Part shown: positions 25,320-32,363 of the stretch, in pieces
Numbering within the stretch: position 1 is the stretch's first letter
How the letters are laid out: each line of letters opens with the position of its first letter
Source: a virus
IMG/VR virus record: IMGVR_UViG_3300025266_000021
Span: 1-36,406 of that record
Direction: 5' to 3' (one strand)
DNA: 36,406 nucleotides
Position numbers and translations under genes: made by a program
Notes under the pieces: model-generated
The model's database searches: none
Told to the model about the DNA's origin: nothing
What the model saw: the letters and a program-made list of their open reading frames with translations, nothing else

Positions 25320-27142
25320 TCACAATCCCCATATGATTTGCCCGTACCGCTCTCGCAATCGACAGGTAGCCCCTCGGCCCAGTCGGGTGTCCACCGCATA
25401 CAACTCTCCACAAACGCCTGTGCTTCAGCGACTTCGGCGTCGGGAACACAGCACACAATCGAATCGTGAACAGTCAATACCACTTGGTATTTCTTACTTA
25501 TACTTAGCATTTGTTCGCCTATAATACAACGTGCTATGGCTTGGCATACATTCTCTATGACTTTGCCGCCGTATATTTTGGTGCGTCCTCTACGAGTTTT
25601 GTAGCTATACTCCAAACCTTTTTCGGCTTGCTCCCCGTATAACTCATCGTAGAAAATTCTTAGGCCGCTCGGCACAATCAGTGCTTGGTTAGCGGCGTCT
25701 ACTTGGATGATACCTTTACGCCCGAACTTAACTGCCCGGTTACTGGCAAGCTTCTGCACCATGTAGTTCGCATCGCGCCATCCTTGACTAATTTTATAAT
25801 TCGCATCCCGGTATATGTCTATGATCCGACGAGCTTCATCAGTTGATACCTCATACCCAAACGTCTTTAACTGCACGCCAAACTTCTCGGCACCCATGCC
25901 ATACCCAGCACCGAGGATCGTAGTCTTCCCAACGAACCGCTGATCTTTTGTAACGTTTTCTTCTTTGCAACCGTAGATACGTGCCGCCATCTTTATGTAT
26001 ACATCTTCCCCTCTGGCAAATGCAGAGGTCAGGTCATCCTGTCCCGTGAACCACGCTAAGACCCTTGCTTCGATCTGTGAGCTATCGGCTTCGACAACTG
26101 TGTGTCCTTCGGGAGCAACGATAGCCTTCTTTAATTTCTTCCCGTTCTTCCCACGGCTTGGAAGGTTTTGTAAGTTGATCTTGTCGGACCCACCCCAACG
26201 ACCTGTGTGTGCGGCGTAGTATCTAACTGGGACCGGAAGCAGGCCACGTTTATATATGCCTATAAACCTCTCTGTGCGTGTCTCCTCTAAGGTACTTTTG
26301 CTACCCAAACGTGCCGCTACTAGAGATTGGACCCTGTCATCCTCGTGTTCTTGCAGTGCTTTAAAGTCCTCGTCTGACTTTGCAAAGGCGTAAGTATCCT
26401 TGCCTGTGGTGGGGCTTACCTTCATAGGAGGTTCTACACCTAGCCCTCTCAGCATGTCAGCAAACTTTATATTAGACATAAGGTCTTTCTTGTCCTCTAT
26501 CCCAGCGTCCACCAACAACTTGTGCTTGCGGTCACGGGTGTCCTCAAGGTGCTGCTCCAACAACCCAAGGTCTAGATCCAAGACAGGGTTGATGAACATG
26601 CGTAATGTAAGGTCGATTATCTTTAACTCTTGACGGGGGAACTTACCGCCCATCATCCTAAACAACTTGTATGTCAACTCTACATCGTTCTTGGCATACT
26701 CACCGTACTTAGCCGCCTCTTCCACAGTGAAATCGGCACGGTGCTTGCCTTTAGCATTGTTTACTTCGTTGCCTTTAACGCCGACACCGTACCGTTCTGC
26801 TGTAGCTTTTAGAGACACGCTTGTTTCTACGCCGTGTAACGCACGGGCCATGCACATAGTATCAAACCATACTTTCGGATTAACCCCGTAACGCCAACTC
26901 AGTATAGCACCATCGAACATCGTATTGTGACATAGGATGGCGCTACTAGAGAAGTCTATGTGTGATAGCAGACGCTTTATTAACGCTGGATCGTTAACGT
27001 ACTTAGTAGACCTATCGTTCTTCTTGATCGCAAGACCGATTACTTCAAAGCGCGGATCACGTACATATTCTTCGGTCGTGACCTTGGACAACGAATATTT
27101 CTGGTCGTAGTACGTCTCGAAATCTAGCGTGTATACGTCCAT
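25316..27142 (-). CDS. DNA polymerase, family A, with 3'-5' exonuclease domain
   Basis: In this 608-aa protein residues 1-170 form the proofreading domain: Exo I DFET (D7, E9), Exo II CHNTMFDGA and Exo III Y-x3-NDVELTY. The polymerase domain has motif A DSSQIEAR (D353, E358, R360), motif B R402-x3-K406-x3-L410-x2-GYG and motif C HDS (D560). The residue equal to E. coli Pol I Phe762 is Leu410. Motif C has Ser561 where Pol I has Glu883. No 5'-3' exonuclease domain is present, as usual in phages. The gene is coupled by TAATG to the DUF6378-like gene upstream. It is the replicative polymerase of this phage. Confidence 0.95.
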   Translation of the reverse strand: MDVYTLDFETYYDQKYSLSKVTTEEYVRDPRFEVIGLAIKKNDRSTKYVNDPALIKRLLSHIDFSSSAILCHNTMFDGAILSWRYGVNPKVWFDTMCMARALHGVETSVSLKATAERYGVGVKGNEVNNAKGKHRADFTVEEAAKYGEYAKNDVELTYKLFRMMGGKFPRQELKIIDLTLRMFINPVLDLDLGLLEQHLEDTRDRKHKLLVDAGIEDKKDLMSNIKFADMLRGLGVEPPMKVSPTTGKDTYAFAKSDEDFKALQEHEDDRVQSLVAARLGSKSTLEETRTERFIGIYKRGLLPVPVRYYAAHTGRWGGSDKINLQNLPSRGKNGKKLKKAIVAPEGHTVVEADSSQIEARVLAWFTGQDDLTSAFARGEDVYIKMAARIYGCKEENVTKDQRFVGKTTILGAGYGMGAEKFGVQLKTFGYEVSTDEARRIIDIYRDANYKISQGWRDANYMVQKLASNRAVKFGRKGIIQVDAANQALIVPSGLRIFYDELYGEQAEKGLEYSYKTRRGRTKIYGGKVIENVCQAIARCIIGEQMLSISKKYQVVLTVHDSIVCCVPDAEVAEAQAFVESCMRWTPDWAEGLPVDCESGTGKSYGDCE

Positions 27143-27600
27143 TACTTGCTCGCTATCTCACCACCACAGGCCATGTAACCTGCGGCATCAATCCAGTTAT
27201 CCATATTATTTGCGTTGGATTTTATACGCGCCACCTTTAGTAGCGTCATCATAACAGAGACATCGGTAGCACTTACTTCAGTGCCTAGATGGACAGACCA
27301 ATACTCACTTATCGTTTGGAAATTACTTTCCATATCACCGTGATCAGAGGCCCGATCTTTCGTGACATAATCCTTGGCGGTGTCCAAGATGTCACCGCGT
27401 GATTTCCAGCTACGCGTTGTCCACGTACCCACTGGGTTTAAATCCGCATCCAATACTTCTTTTGGTGTGCTGATCTTGCTCATTAGCTTATGCACGTAGT
27501 TATAAGACGCTCCAGTAGCCGTTGCGACTTCCCGCGTTGTGGCCTGTGGATGCTTGACTTTATACGCCCAGACCTTGTCAGCTTTTTTCTTCTTAACCAT
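27142..27600 (-). CDS. HTH plus DUF6378-like protein
   Basis: The ATG at 27600 is preferred because GGAGAGTAAC lies just before it; an ATG at 27612 would give four more residues. Residues about 15-45 (QATTREVATATGASYNYVHK) look like an HTH. The C-terminal 90 residues carry the strong pattern DHGDMESNFQTI, then YWSVHLG, DVSVMMTLLKVARI and DNWIDAAGYMACGGEI, which I recognise as the DUF6378 signature found in many phages. Biochemical function is not established. Conserved His, Asp, Asn and Asp residues in helices recall small nucleotide-hydrolase-like helical bundles, but that is speculation. Confidence 0.8.
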   Translation of the reverse strand: MVKKKKADKVWAYKVKHPQATTREVATATGASYNYVHKLMSKISTPKEVLDADLNPVGTWTTRSWKSRGDILDTAKDYVTKDRASDHGDMESNFQTISEYWSVHLGTEVSATDVSVMMTLLKVARIKSNANNMDNWIDAAGYMACGGEIASK

Positions 27601-27611
27601 GTTACTCTCCA

Positions 27612-27800
27612 TTATATGTTAATGCCTTGTTCCCGCAGTTTTGCGGTAAACTCTCGTAGCTCTCTCCTTGCACGATACAAGTCTTGCTGTACGTCAGGAT
27701 GTTGGTTGACGCGATTAACTTCGCGCTCGTACTTATCTGTCTCCTGTTTTAGAAACCGATACTCTGCTTTTTGCGCAGGGTTTAATGCTTCATCACCCAT
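27612..27800 (-). CDS. Small coiled-coil protein (62 aa)
   Basis: It has AAGG 10 nt before the ATG, an 8-base overlap with the gene before it and a TAATG junction with the next frame. It is almost entirely charged helix (ALNPAQKAEYRFLKQETDKY, then RARRELREFTAKLREQG), compatible with a coiled coil. No family is recognised; it is probably an accessory early protein. Confidence 0.65.
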   Translation of the reverse strand: MGDEALNPAQKAEYRFLKQETDKYEREVNRVNQHPDVQQDLYRARRELREFTAKLREQGINI

Positions 27801-28008
27801 TAGGTCTTGCCTTCGGACGCAATGTTTTGCTTATTACATCTGAACTTTCGCATGATATGTGAATGTCTCGTGGGCTGTCATAGATTATTTCTAATGCTTC
27901 TGACCTGAGAACCCTCTCACATTTAGCGTAGCTCTCAAACCAAATCTCGCTGACGACATCGTTACCTTGAAGCGGGTAGTAGATTAGCAGTGCAGTGAAA
28001 AGTTCCAT
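27793..28008 (-). CDS. Small hypothetical protein (71 aa)
   Basis: This protein starts one base after the stop of the 23-aa gene, with GGGGG as a possible ribosome-binding site. The head MELFTALLIYYPLQGNDVVS is hydrophobic, then SEIWFESYAKCERVLRSEAL is helical. The general form, a short beta strand ending in a loop followed by a C-containing helix, is common among small phage proteins of unknown function. It could be partly membrane-associated, but the hydrophobic stretch is too short for a clear membrane helix. Confidence 0.65.
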   Translation of the reverse strand: MELFTALLIYYPLQGNDVVSEIWFESYAKCERVLRSEALEIIYDSPRDIHISCESSDVISKTLRPKARPNG

Positions 28009-28009
28009 C

Positions 28010-28081
28010 CTACCCCCGCTGTTCTTTAAAAACTTTTCTGAACACCTCGTTCAGCATGTCTTCTATATTGCGTTCACCCAT
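28010..28081 (-). CDS. Very small protein (23 aa)
   Basis: A strong ribosome-binding site (AAGGGAGAAG) precedes an ATG at 28081. The frame reads MGERNIEDMLNEVFRKVFKE plus QRG and stops one base before the next ATG. The peptide is an amphipathic charged helix. The good start signal and exact fit between two genes support translation, but a leader or coupling peptide for the downstream gene is equally likely. Confidence 0.5.
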   Translation of the reverse strand: MGERNIEDMLNEVFRKVFKEQRG

Positions 28082-28095
28082 CTTCTTCTCCCTTG

Positions 28096-28437
28096 TTATG
28101 TTTCTTGCGTAGGCAAGCTGTATCTTGACTTCGCTTTGCTTACTACATTTTGACTAATGCCTAATATGCTTGCGATTGTTATTTGGGTCATATCGTTTTT
28201 CAACATTCTGTTGATTATCTTAACTCGCTCTGGCATTGCCTTTCTCTTCTCTAATCTCACCGCACCTTTTTTGGCGTTCTTATATTGAGCGTCTACTATT
28301 TTCTTATTAGCGAACAACACACAGTTCTTATTGACTGCATCCTTTTTGTTTTGCTTGAGCCAAGCCAAACGATACGCACCTTGATAGGTGTCTACGTGCG
28401 GTATCTTTAAAGACCTACTCCGCCTAAGCTGTTCCAT
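28096..28437 (-). CDS. Basic protein with C-terminal helix-turn-helix
   Basis: I choose the ATG at 28437 (MEQLRRSRSLKIPHVDTYQG), with GGAGG 12 nt upstream; a TTG nine bases earlier is possible. It overlaps the VRR-NUC gene by 31 bases. The N-terminal two thirds are rich in Lys, Arg and Asn (KQNKKDAVNKN and RLEKRKAMPERVK). The C-terminus MTQITIASILGISQNVVSKA is a clear HTH of the resolvase/sigma-region-4 kind. It is a candidate phage DNA-binding protein and possible ligand of the repeat families in this block. Confidence 0.7.
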   Translation of the reverse strand: MEQLRRSRSLKIPHVDTYQGAYRLAWLKQNKKDAVNKNCVLFANKKIVDAQYKNAKKGAVRLEKRKAMPERVKIINRMLKNDMTQITIASILGISQNVVSKAKSRYSLPTQET

Positions 28438-28712
28438 GCTAACCAATCCTCCACTTCAGTAATGTTATCTTCGTTTATGACCATAGCTTCGCCACCCGAA
28501 CGGCTGATGTCCTGCAAGTTCTTTTCCTGCAATGCTGTAGGTTTGTTCTTCCCAGCTTTACATTCGATACCAATAAATCGCCCACCATGGCACGCTACTA
28601 TGTCAGGCACCCCACTATGCCCGTAGCCCCCCGTCACAGGGTAGAAGTAATATGCCCCGTGATCGTTGAGTATGGCAACAACTTTCTTTTTGACTTTGGC
28701 TTCGGGTGTCAT
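28407..28712 (-). CDS. VRR-NUC domain nuclease
   Basis: The ATG at 28712 (MTPEAKVKKKVVAILND) is preferred to an upstream start at 28805 that would read through the palindrome and the GC hairpin. In this 101-aa protein the VRR-NUC core is complete: G34-V-P-D37, E50-C-K52 and Q62, the PD-(D/E)XK catalytic set. Stand-alone VRR-NUC proteins act on branched DNA such as Holliday junctions, and in phages probably help resolve or trim replication intermediates. Confidence 0.85.
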   Translation of the reverse strand: MTPEAKVKKKVVAILNDHGAYYFYPVTGGYGHSGVPDIVACHGGRFIGIECKAGKNKPTALQEKNLQDISRSGGEAMVINEDNITEVEDWLAWNSLGGVGL

Positions 28713-28749
28713 CTTGTTTATCCTAGTAACTGGTTTCGGTAGGTAAGTA

Positions 28750-28767
28750 GGGGCGGCGAACCGCCCC
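28750..28767 (-). promoter_or_regulatory. GC-rich tetraloop hairpin before the VRR-NUC gene
   Basis: GGGGCGG and CCGCCCC flank a 4-base loop (TTCG on the minus strand, CGAA on the plus strand), forming a perfect 7-bp stem. It lies in the 74-base gap between the 87-aa gene and the VRR-NUC gene, 4 bases from palindrome copy 2. No T-run follows on the minus strand, so it is more likely an RNA stability or processing element than a terminator. Confidence 0.6.
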
Positions 28768-28771
28768 CATG

Positions 28772-28786
28772 GTAGTGACTCACTAC
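28772..28786. repeat. 15-bp palindrome, copy 2 (perfect)
   Basis: GTAGTGACTCACTAC (central base C), immediately after the TAG stop of the 87-aa gene, in the gap before the VRR-NUC gene. Confidence 0.95.
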
Positions 28787-29050
28787 CTATTTGTGGTAGA
28801 CCCAATAAGTATTGCTATCTATCCGGTGACCTACACCCTCAACTGGTTCGGTCGGGGGTGTCCCGTTGGTCATCATCAGTATAGCAATCCTTTCTTGTAC
28901 CCAATTAGGCGTGCTGGTCATGCTGTCATATAGTCCCAAAGCTGACGCGTCAATAGCTTCCATACCAAAACATAGTATATCTACTCTATTCGTATCAGGA
29001 TGTATCATAACGCGATAGTGTTTGTTCTCGCACACGCTCAAGTCATTCAC
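28787..29050 (-). CDS. Hypothetical protein (87 aa) sharing a C-terminal module with its neighbour
   Basis: It overlaps the 293-aa gene by ATGA. The body is a beta-rich stretch (HYRVMIHPDTNRVDILCFG), then YDSMTSTPNWVQERIAILMM and VEGVGHRIDSNTYWVY. The last 40 residues match the C-terminus of the upstream 293-aa protein in order: YD, P, a hydrophobic helix, VEGVG, then an aromatic end. No known family is recognised. The two genes may have arisen by partial duplication. Confidence 0.65.
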   Translation of the reverse strand: MNDLSVCENKHYRVMIHPDTNRVDILCFGMEAIDASALGLYDSMTSTPNWVQERIAILMMTNGTPPTEPVEGVGHRIDSNTYWVYHK

Positions 29051-29928
29051 CCGCGCAGATAGAATATAGTGTCACTTACTTTGTAGCCGACACCCTCAAC
29101 ATACCCGTCCGCTTGAAGCATACTTAGCACCGACATCTTACCTGCCAGCTCGTCGGGCAGACTATGTTGGTCGTACACAGACATCTCGTCAGGTCCGGGG
29201 TCAAACGCAAAAGCCATGTTCGCATCTACATCAGTAAGCACGCGGAACACCTGCCTACCTGTTGGTGATATAGACGCCTCAACAAACGTGAATGTGTTTT
29301 TGTTAGCGTCACGGGCCATTGCAAGTTCTTTTACCCCGCCAACTATCTTTGCTATCTTATCGCCAAGGTCTTTGTCTAAGAACTCATAGCCCGAATCCAC
29401 CATGTGCTTTAGTTCACGCTGCAACGCATTCGGCGTCGGTGGGGAGTATGTGCCTGTGTCAAACAAGTTGTTGGTCATCTCCCGCCTTACGTCCCCTACA
29501 CTATCCCGTATTTTAGACACCACGATTGCTGCCGCAGTGCCACAGTCCCGTAAGGATAGTTTGACAGTCTGCTTTATAGACAACGGTCGTAAGTATTGCA
29601 GGGCGTTCTTGACCGCCTTGTCTCTCTTCAACGCCAGACACATGCTCTGTTGCTCGCCACCATTATACTTCATGTTTTTTATGTTTGGTGACCACACAGC
29701 GTAACGATCTTCTCCGTCACTTGTATTTTGGAAGTCACCATAACCAATCATACCCACAGCGTAGTTGTCGCCTTTACGGTACACCCACAACCGATTGCTA
29801 TGTTTACATACAGAGACACTGAACCCCTTCATCTCTTGCATTAGCTTGTCAGCGAAATCCAATAGACCGAAAGGCTGTCGCTCATCTTGTGGTTCACGTA
29901 GGTTAATTACTTGTTCTATGCGTTTCAT
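29047..29928 (-). CDS. Hypothetical protein (293 aa)
   Basis: GGAGAACAAT directly before the ATG sets the start, with the 15-bp palindrome 17 bases upstream. The N-terminal half has RLWVYRKGDNYAVGMIGYGD and then DRYAVWSPNI, a beta-sheet-like run. The middle is helical and basic with SVGDVRREMTNN. The C-terminus shares the VEGVG module with the next gene. It resembles conserved hypothetical proteins of aquatic phage early regions; no function is assigned. Confidence 0.7.
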   Translation of the reverse strand: MKRIEQVINLREPQDERQPFGLLDFADKLMQEMKGFSVSVCKHSNRLWVYRKGDNYAVGMIGYGDFQNTSDGEDRYAVWSPNIKNMKYNGGEQQSMCLALKRDKAVKNALQYLRPLSIKQTVKLSLRDCGTAAAIVVSKIRDSVGDVRREMTNNLFDTGTYSPPTPNALQRELKHMVDSGYEFLDKDLGDKIAKIVGGVKELAMARDANKNTFTFVEASISPTGRQVFRVLTDVDANMAFAFDPGPDEMSVYDQHSLPDELAGKMSVLSMLQADGYVEGVGYKVSDTIFYLRG

Positions 29929-29945
29929 ATTGTTCTCCAGTTTGC

Positions 29946-29960
29946 GTAGTGAGTCACTAC
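29946..29960. repeat. 15-bp palindrome, copy 3 (perfect)
   Basis: GTAGTGAGTCACTAC. It supplies the TAG stop of the 340-aa gene and lies 17 bases before the start of the 293-aa gene. On the minus strand it is followed by GCAAAC and TGGAGAACAA, the same cassette as copy 7. Confidence 0.95.
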
Positions 29961-30979
29961 TGTTTCATAAATCCTGCGTTGTTATTCACGAACGAGTTGT
30001 ATCTCGAACGCACGCGGTTCACGTCTTCTTTTGTCTCTACTTCTTTTACTGCGTACGACTTGTTCCAGTTGTTGTATTCGTTTTGACATTGCGCCGCAAA
30101 GTAGACCCAGTACTGTAATCGCATTGGGTGGTTCTCATCCGCTAGGATTTCACGAGACCACTCAGGGTTCCATGCTTCATATGCCGTAAGCGGGTGGAAG
30201 TGTTTACGCAGTTCGTCTGTACGCTCCATGATATAGTCTCGTTCTAGTGGTATTAACGGACTCATAGTCATGCCCCATTCAAAGAACTTTTTAATTGCGT
30301 CGCGGTACTTAGCCTTCAACGCCTTGTCCACGCGTGGGTTTTGCGGTGGCTTTCCCCCAGTTGTTTTATCATGCACCCATTTGTTATCGACGTAATGGAA
30401 CAGCAGTGCCGCGTTGTCATCTGTACGTTTACGCCAAAGCCTCATTTTGTGTGCGGACGCGAAGTCCTTTTCATGGGCATACTCTTGAGCAGTTACTGTC
30501 TTGCCCTTAGCTAGGAATAACTTAGGCTCATTGTCATAGCCTACGGTGATGTAATGGCGACTAGATGCTCGGACAAACTGCAAACCTCTTGGCACATACC
30601 TTTCGAGGAAACTGTAGCGAGACGGTTCACACCCATGGTCTGGCCCTGTCATGTTCCTGATTTGCACGCTGAAGCTACCGTCCATGTATCGACGCCATAC
30701 AATCGGCGCGTAGTACTGCATCTTGCCAAGGGTGGATTTGCTATAGTAGCTGAACATAGGATCGCCACGATGGTGACCATCGCTCAATGCGTAGCAGTTT
30801 CGGCTTATCTTTACGATACGCTCCCATTTACGACTGCGATCACCAATAGGTCTGATGTTACGAGATGTCCCATACCCGTGCAGGTTCTCTGCGCAACTTC
30901 GCTCGTTGATAGGCTTGATGCTTTCGTAGTGAGTCACTACCGACTCAAACGAAGTGTGGTTTGTGAATGTTAGTACCAT
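29957..30979 (-). CDS. Hypothetical protein (340 aa) linked to the MoxR/VWA genes
   Basis: The ATG at 30979 lies one base after the stop of the VWA gene (TAAGATG), with AGGGA upstream, and is preferred to a 31018 start that would overlap it. The product is rich in Tyr, His, Arg and Trp, with no membrane segments. Notable stretches are NCYALSDGHHRGDPMFSYYS, APIVWRRYMDGSFSVQIRN and FEWGMTMSPLIPLERDYIME. HHRGD might look like a metal or nucleotide site, but no family is recognised. Residues about 14-18 (VVTHY) are encoded by a copy of the 15-bp palindrome. Confidence 0.7.
   Translation of the reverse strand: MVLTFTNHTSFESVVTHYESIKPINERSCAENLHGYGTSRNIRPIGDRSRKWERIVKISRNCYALSDGHHRGDPMFSYYSKSTLGKMQYYAPIVWRRYMDGSFSVQIRNMTGPDHGCEPSRYSFLERYVPRGLQFVRASSRHYITVGYDNEPKLFLAKGKTVTAQEYAHEKDFASAHKMRLWRKRTDDNAALLFHYVDNKWVHDKTTGGKPPQNPRVDKALKAKYRDAIKKFFEWGMTMSPLIPLERDYIMERTDELRKHFHPLTAYEAWNPEWSREILADENHPMRLQYWVYFAAQCQNEYNNWNKSYAVKEVETKEDVNRVRSRYNSFVNNNAGFMKQ
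30926..30940. repeat. 15-bp palindrome, copy 4 (perfect, inside a gene)
   Basis: GTAGTGAGTCACTAC within the 5' end of the 340-aa gene, about 40 bases after its start, where it encodes V-V-T-H-Y. It is perfect although it lies in coding sequence. Confidence 0.95.
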
Positions 30980-30980
30980 C

Positions 30981-32198
30981 TTACATGTCCCTTGATTTAA
31001 TATGTACTGTCTTGCCACAGTCTGCTGTAGCCCTGTTGTTATCCATTACGCACCACAGCACAGGCATAGTCCACTGACCCCAGCCACCGAATAGATAGCC
31101 ATCTGTCAGCACGATACATGCTTGCGCGTTGATGTTCTCATCCCGAATGTAATCGGTAACGCATGTCACATCAGTGCCACCACCACCCGCTGGTTTGGTT
31201 GACTGTACGAGTGTATCGAGATCGTGCATTTCATACGTCTCGTCACGACATATCTCCGTGTCCCAATACAACAGGCGTACCCGTTCGGGATGTACCGTGT
31301 CGCATATCTCTTTGACCTCGGAGAGGAACGCAGAGAGTTCACGCTGTCCGATTGATCCAGACGTATCGATAGCCACGATCAACTCACCAACTTGCTCGGT
31401 CACACCGCTTGGCATGTACATACCACTCGACAGGTATCTGCGATTAGGTCTGCGATAAGTAGAGTAGTCGCTACCTGTGCAAGTGTTCTGCACAAACTCA
31501 CGTAATGCTTCACGCCAGTTGACTTGCGGCTGTAGTAGTTCGGCTAGGTCACGGTCACCACCACTGCCCATCTTGCCAGCAACCAATGCACCTTGGCGTA
31601 TTGCCTCGTCGATCTCTCGTGCAAGGTCGCGTTGTTCCTCGGCGGTCAGTTCTTGTGCGCCTTCCCAGTCATGGGTATCGAATGGATTTTGTCCATCAGG
31701 TAGTGAACCACTACCACCTTGCCTGCCACCGTCGCCATCTTGGTCATCACGCAGAGAGTTGTATACCTGCGCACTGTCCATGCCAGTATACTTAGGATCA
31801 TAGCATCCCTTCTCCAACGCGCCTGTCATAGTGGCGAAGCCATCGGAGTTATCATCTACGAGCTTGACGTTGATGACATAGTCACACGCTATGTTTGCAA
31901 GGTGTCCGTCCTCGTCATATAGGTGACGCCATGTGGTTAGGTGTCGGAACAGCTTGTGATACACCTCGTGCAACACCAAGAACCTAAGCTCGGCATCGTT
32001 GAGTTGTGTTACAAACTCACGTCCATACATTTCGTCACGTCCATTGGTACACGCGGTCGGGACACTTGGGTCATCCACCACGTTACGATCACCAATCATC
32101 AGCACCCCTGCGAGTGCTGTGTACTTCGGGTTACCCATGATGGAGACAACGGCTTTGGTTAGCCGCTGTTCCTCTGTTAGCTGATTTAACATTAGCAT
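30981..32198 (-). CDS. VWA-domain metallopeptidase-like protein (DUF2201 type)
   Basis: AGGAG 7 nt before the ATG fixes the start. The 405-aa protein has an N-terminal zinc-peptidase-like motif, H77-E-V-Y-H81. An acidic Gly/Asp/Gln-rich linker follows (about 150-190). The C-terminal VWA domain has a complete MIDAS: D278-x-S280-x-S282, the GGGGTDV threonine and LTDGY aspartate. This order matches DUF2201-type proteins, which pair with MoxR AAA+ ATPases. The MoxR gene lies just upstream with only a 50-aa gene between. In bacteria such pairs act in metal insertion, protein remodelling or stress response; the phage role is unknown. Confidence 0.85.
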   Translation of the reverse strand: MLMLNQLTEEQRLTKAVVSIMGNPKYTALAGVLMIGDRNVVDDPSVPTACTNGRDEMYGREFVTQLNDAELRFLVLHEVYHKLFRHLTTWRHLYDEDGHLANIACDYVINVKLVDDNSDGFATMTGALEKGCYDPKYTGMDSAQVYNSLRDDQDGDGGRQGGSGSLPDGQNPFDTHDWEGAQELTAEEQRDLAREIDEAIRQGALVAGKMGSGGDRDLAELLQPQVNWREALREFVQNTCTGSDYSTYRRPNRRYLSSGMYMPSGVTEQVGELIVAIDTSGSIGQRELSAFLSEVKEICDTVHPERVRLLYWDTEICRDETYEMHDLDTLVQSTKPAGGGGTDVTCVTDYIRDENINAQACIVLTDGYLFGGWGQWTMPVLWCVMDNNRATADCGKTVHIKSRDM

Positions 32199-32200
32199 TG

Positions 32201-32353
32201 TTATTCTCCTTGTTTCTTATTCTTTGGCTTAGTAGCCCTGTTGCTTTTCAACGCACGTCTCGCGGCGCGGTTGACGGGTTTCATTTCAGAAGTGTCTTGC
32301 TTCTTGCGAGGAGGGGTTAGCCGATGCCCGTGCGTATTGTTTATAGTACCCAT
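32201..32353 (-). CDS. Small basic protein (50 aa)
   Basis: GGAG precedes the ATG at 32353 and the frame ends 2 bases before the ATG of the VWA gene. The product begins MGTINNTHGHRLTPPRKKQD and ends in a Lys/Arg-rich tail (RAARRALKSN, KPKNKKQGE). It is likely disordered and possibly nucleic-acid binding. Its place between MoxR and VWA genes, with good ribosome-binding sites on both sides, supports it as a real gene. No family is recognised. Confidence 0.7.
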   Translation of the reverse strand: MGTINNTHGHRLTPPRKKQDTSEMKPVNRAARRALKSNRATKPKNKKQGE

Positions 32354-32363
32354 GATGATCTCC

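Noticed and set aside
31700-31714. GTAGTGAACCACTAC as a twelfth palindrome copy
   Set aside because: Two of the three central bases differ and it lies in a Gly/Ser-coding stretch of the VWA gene, so chance is likely.
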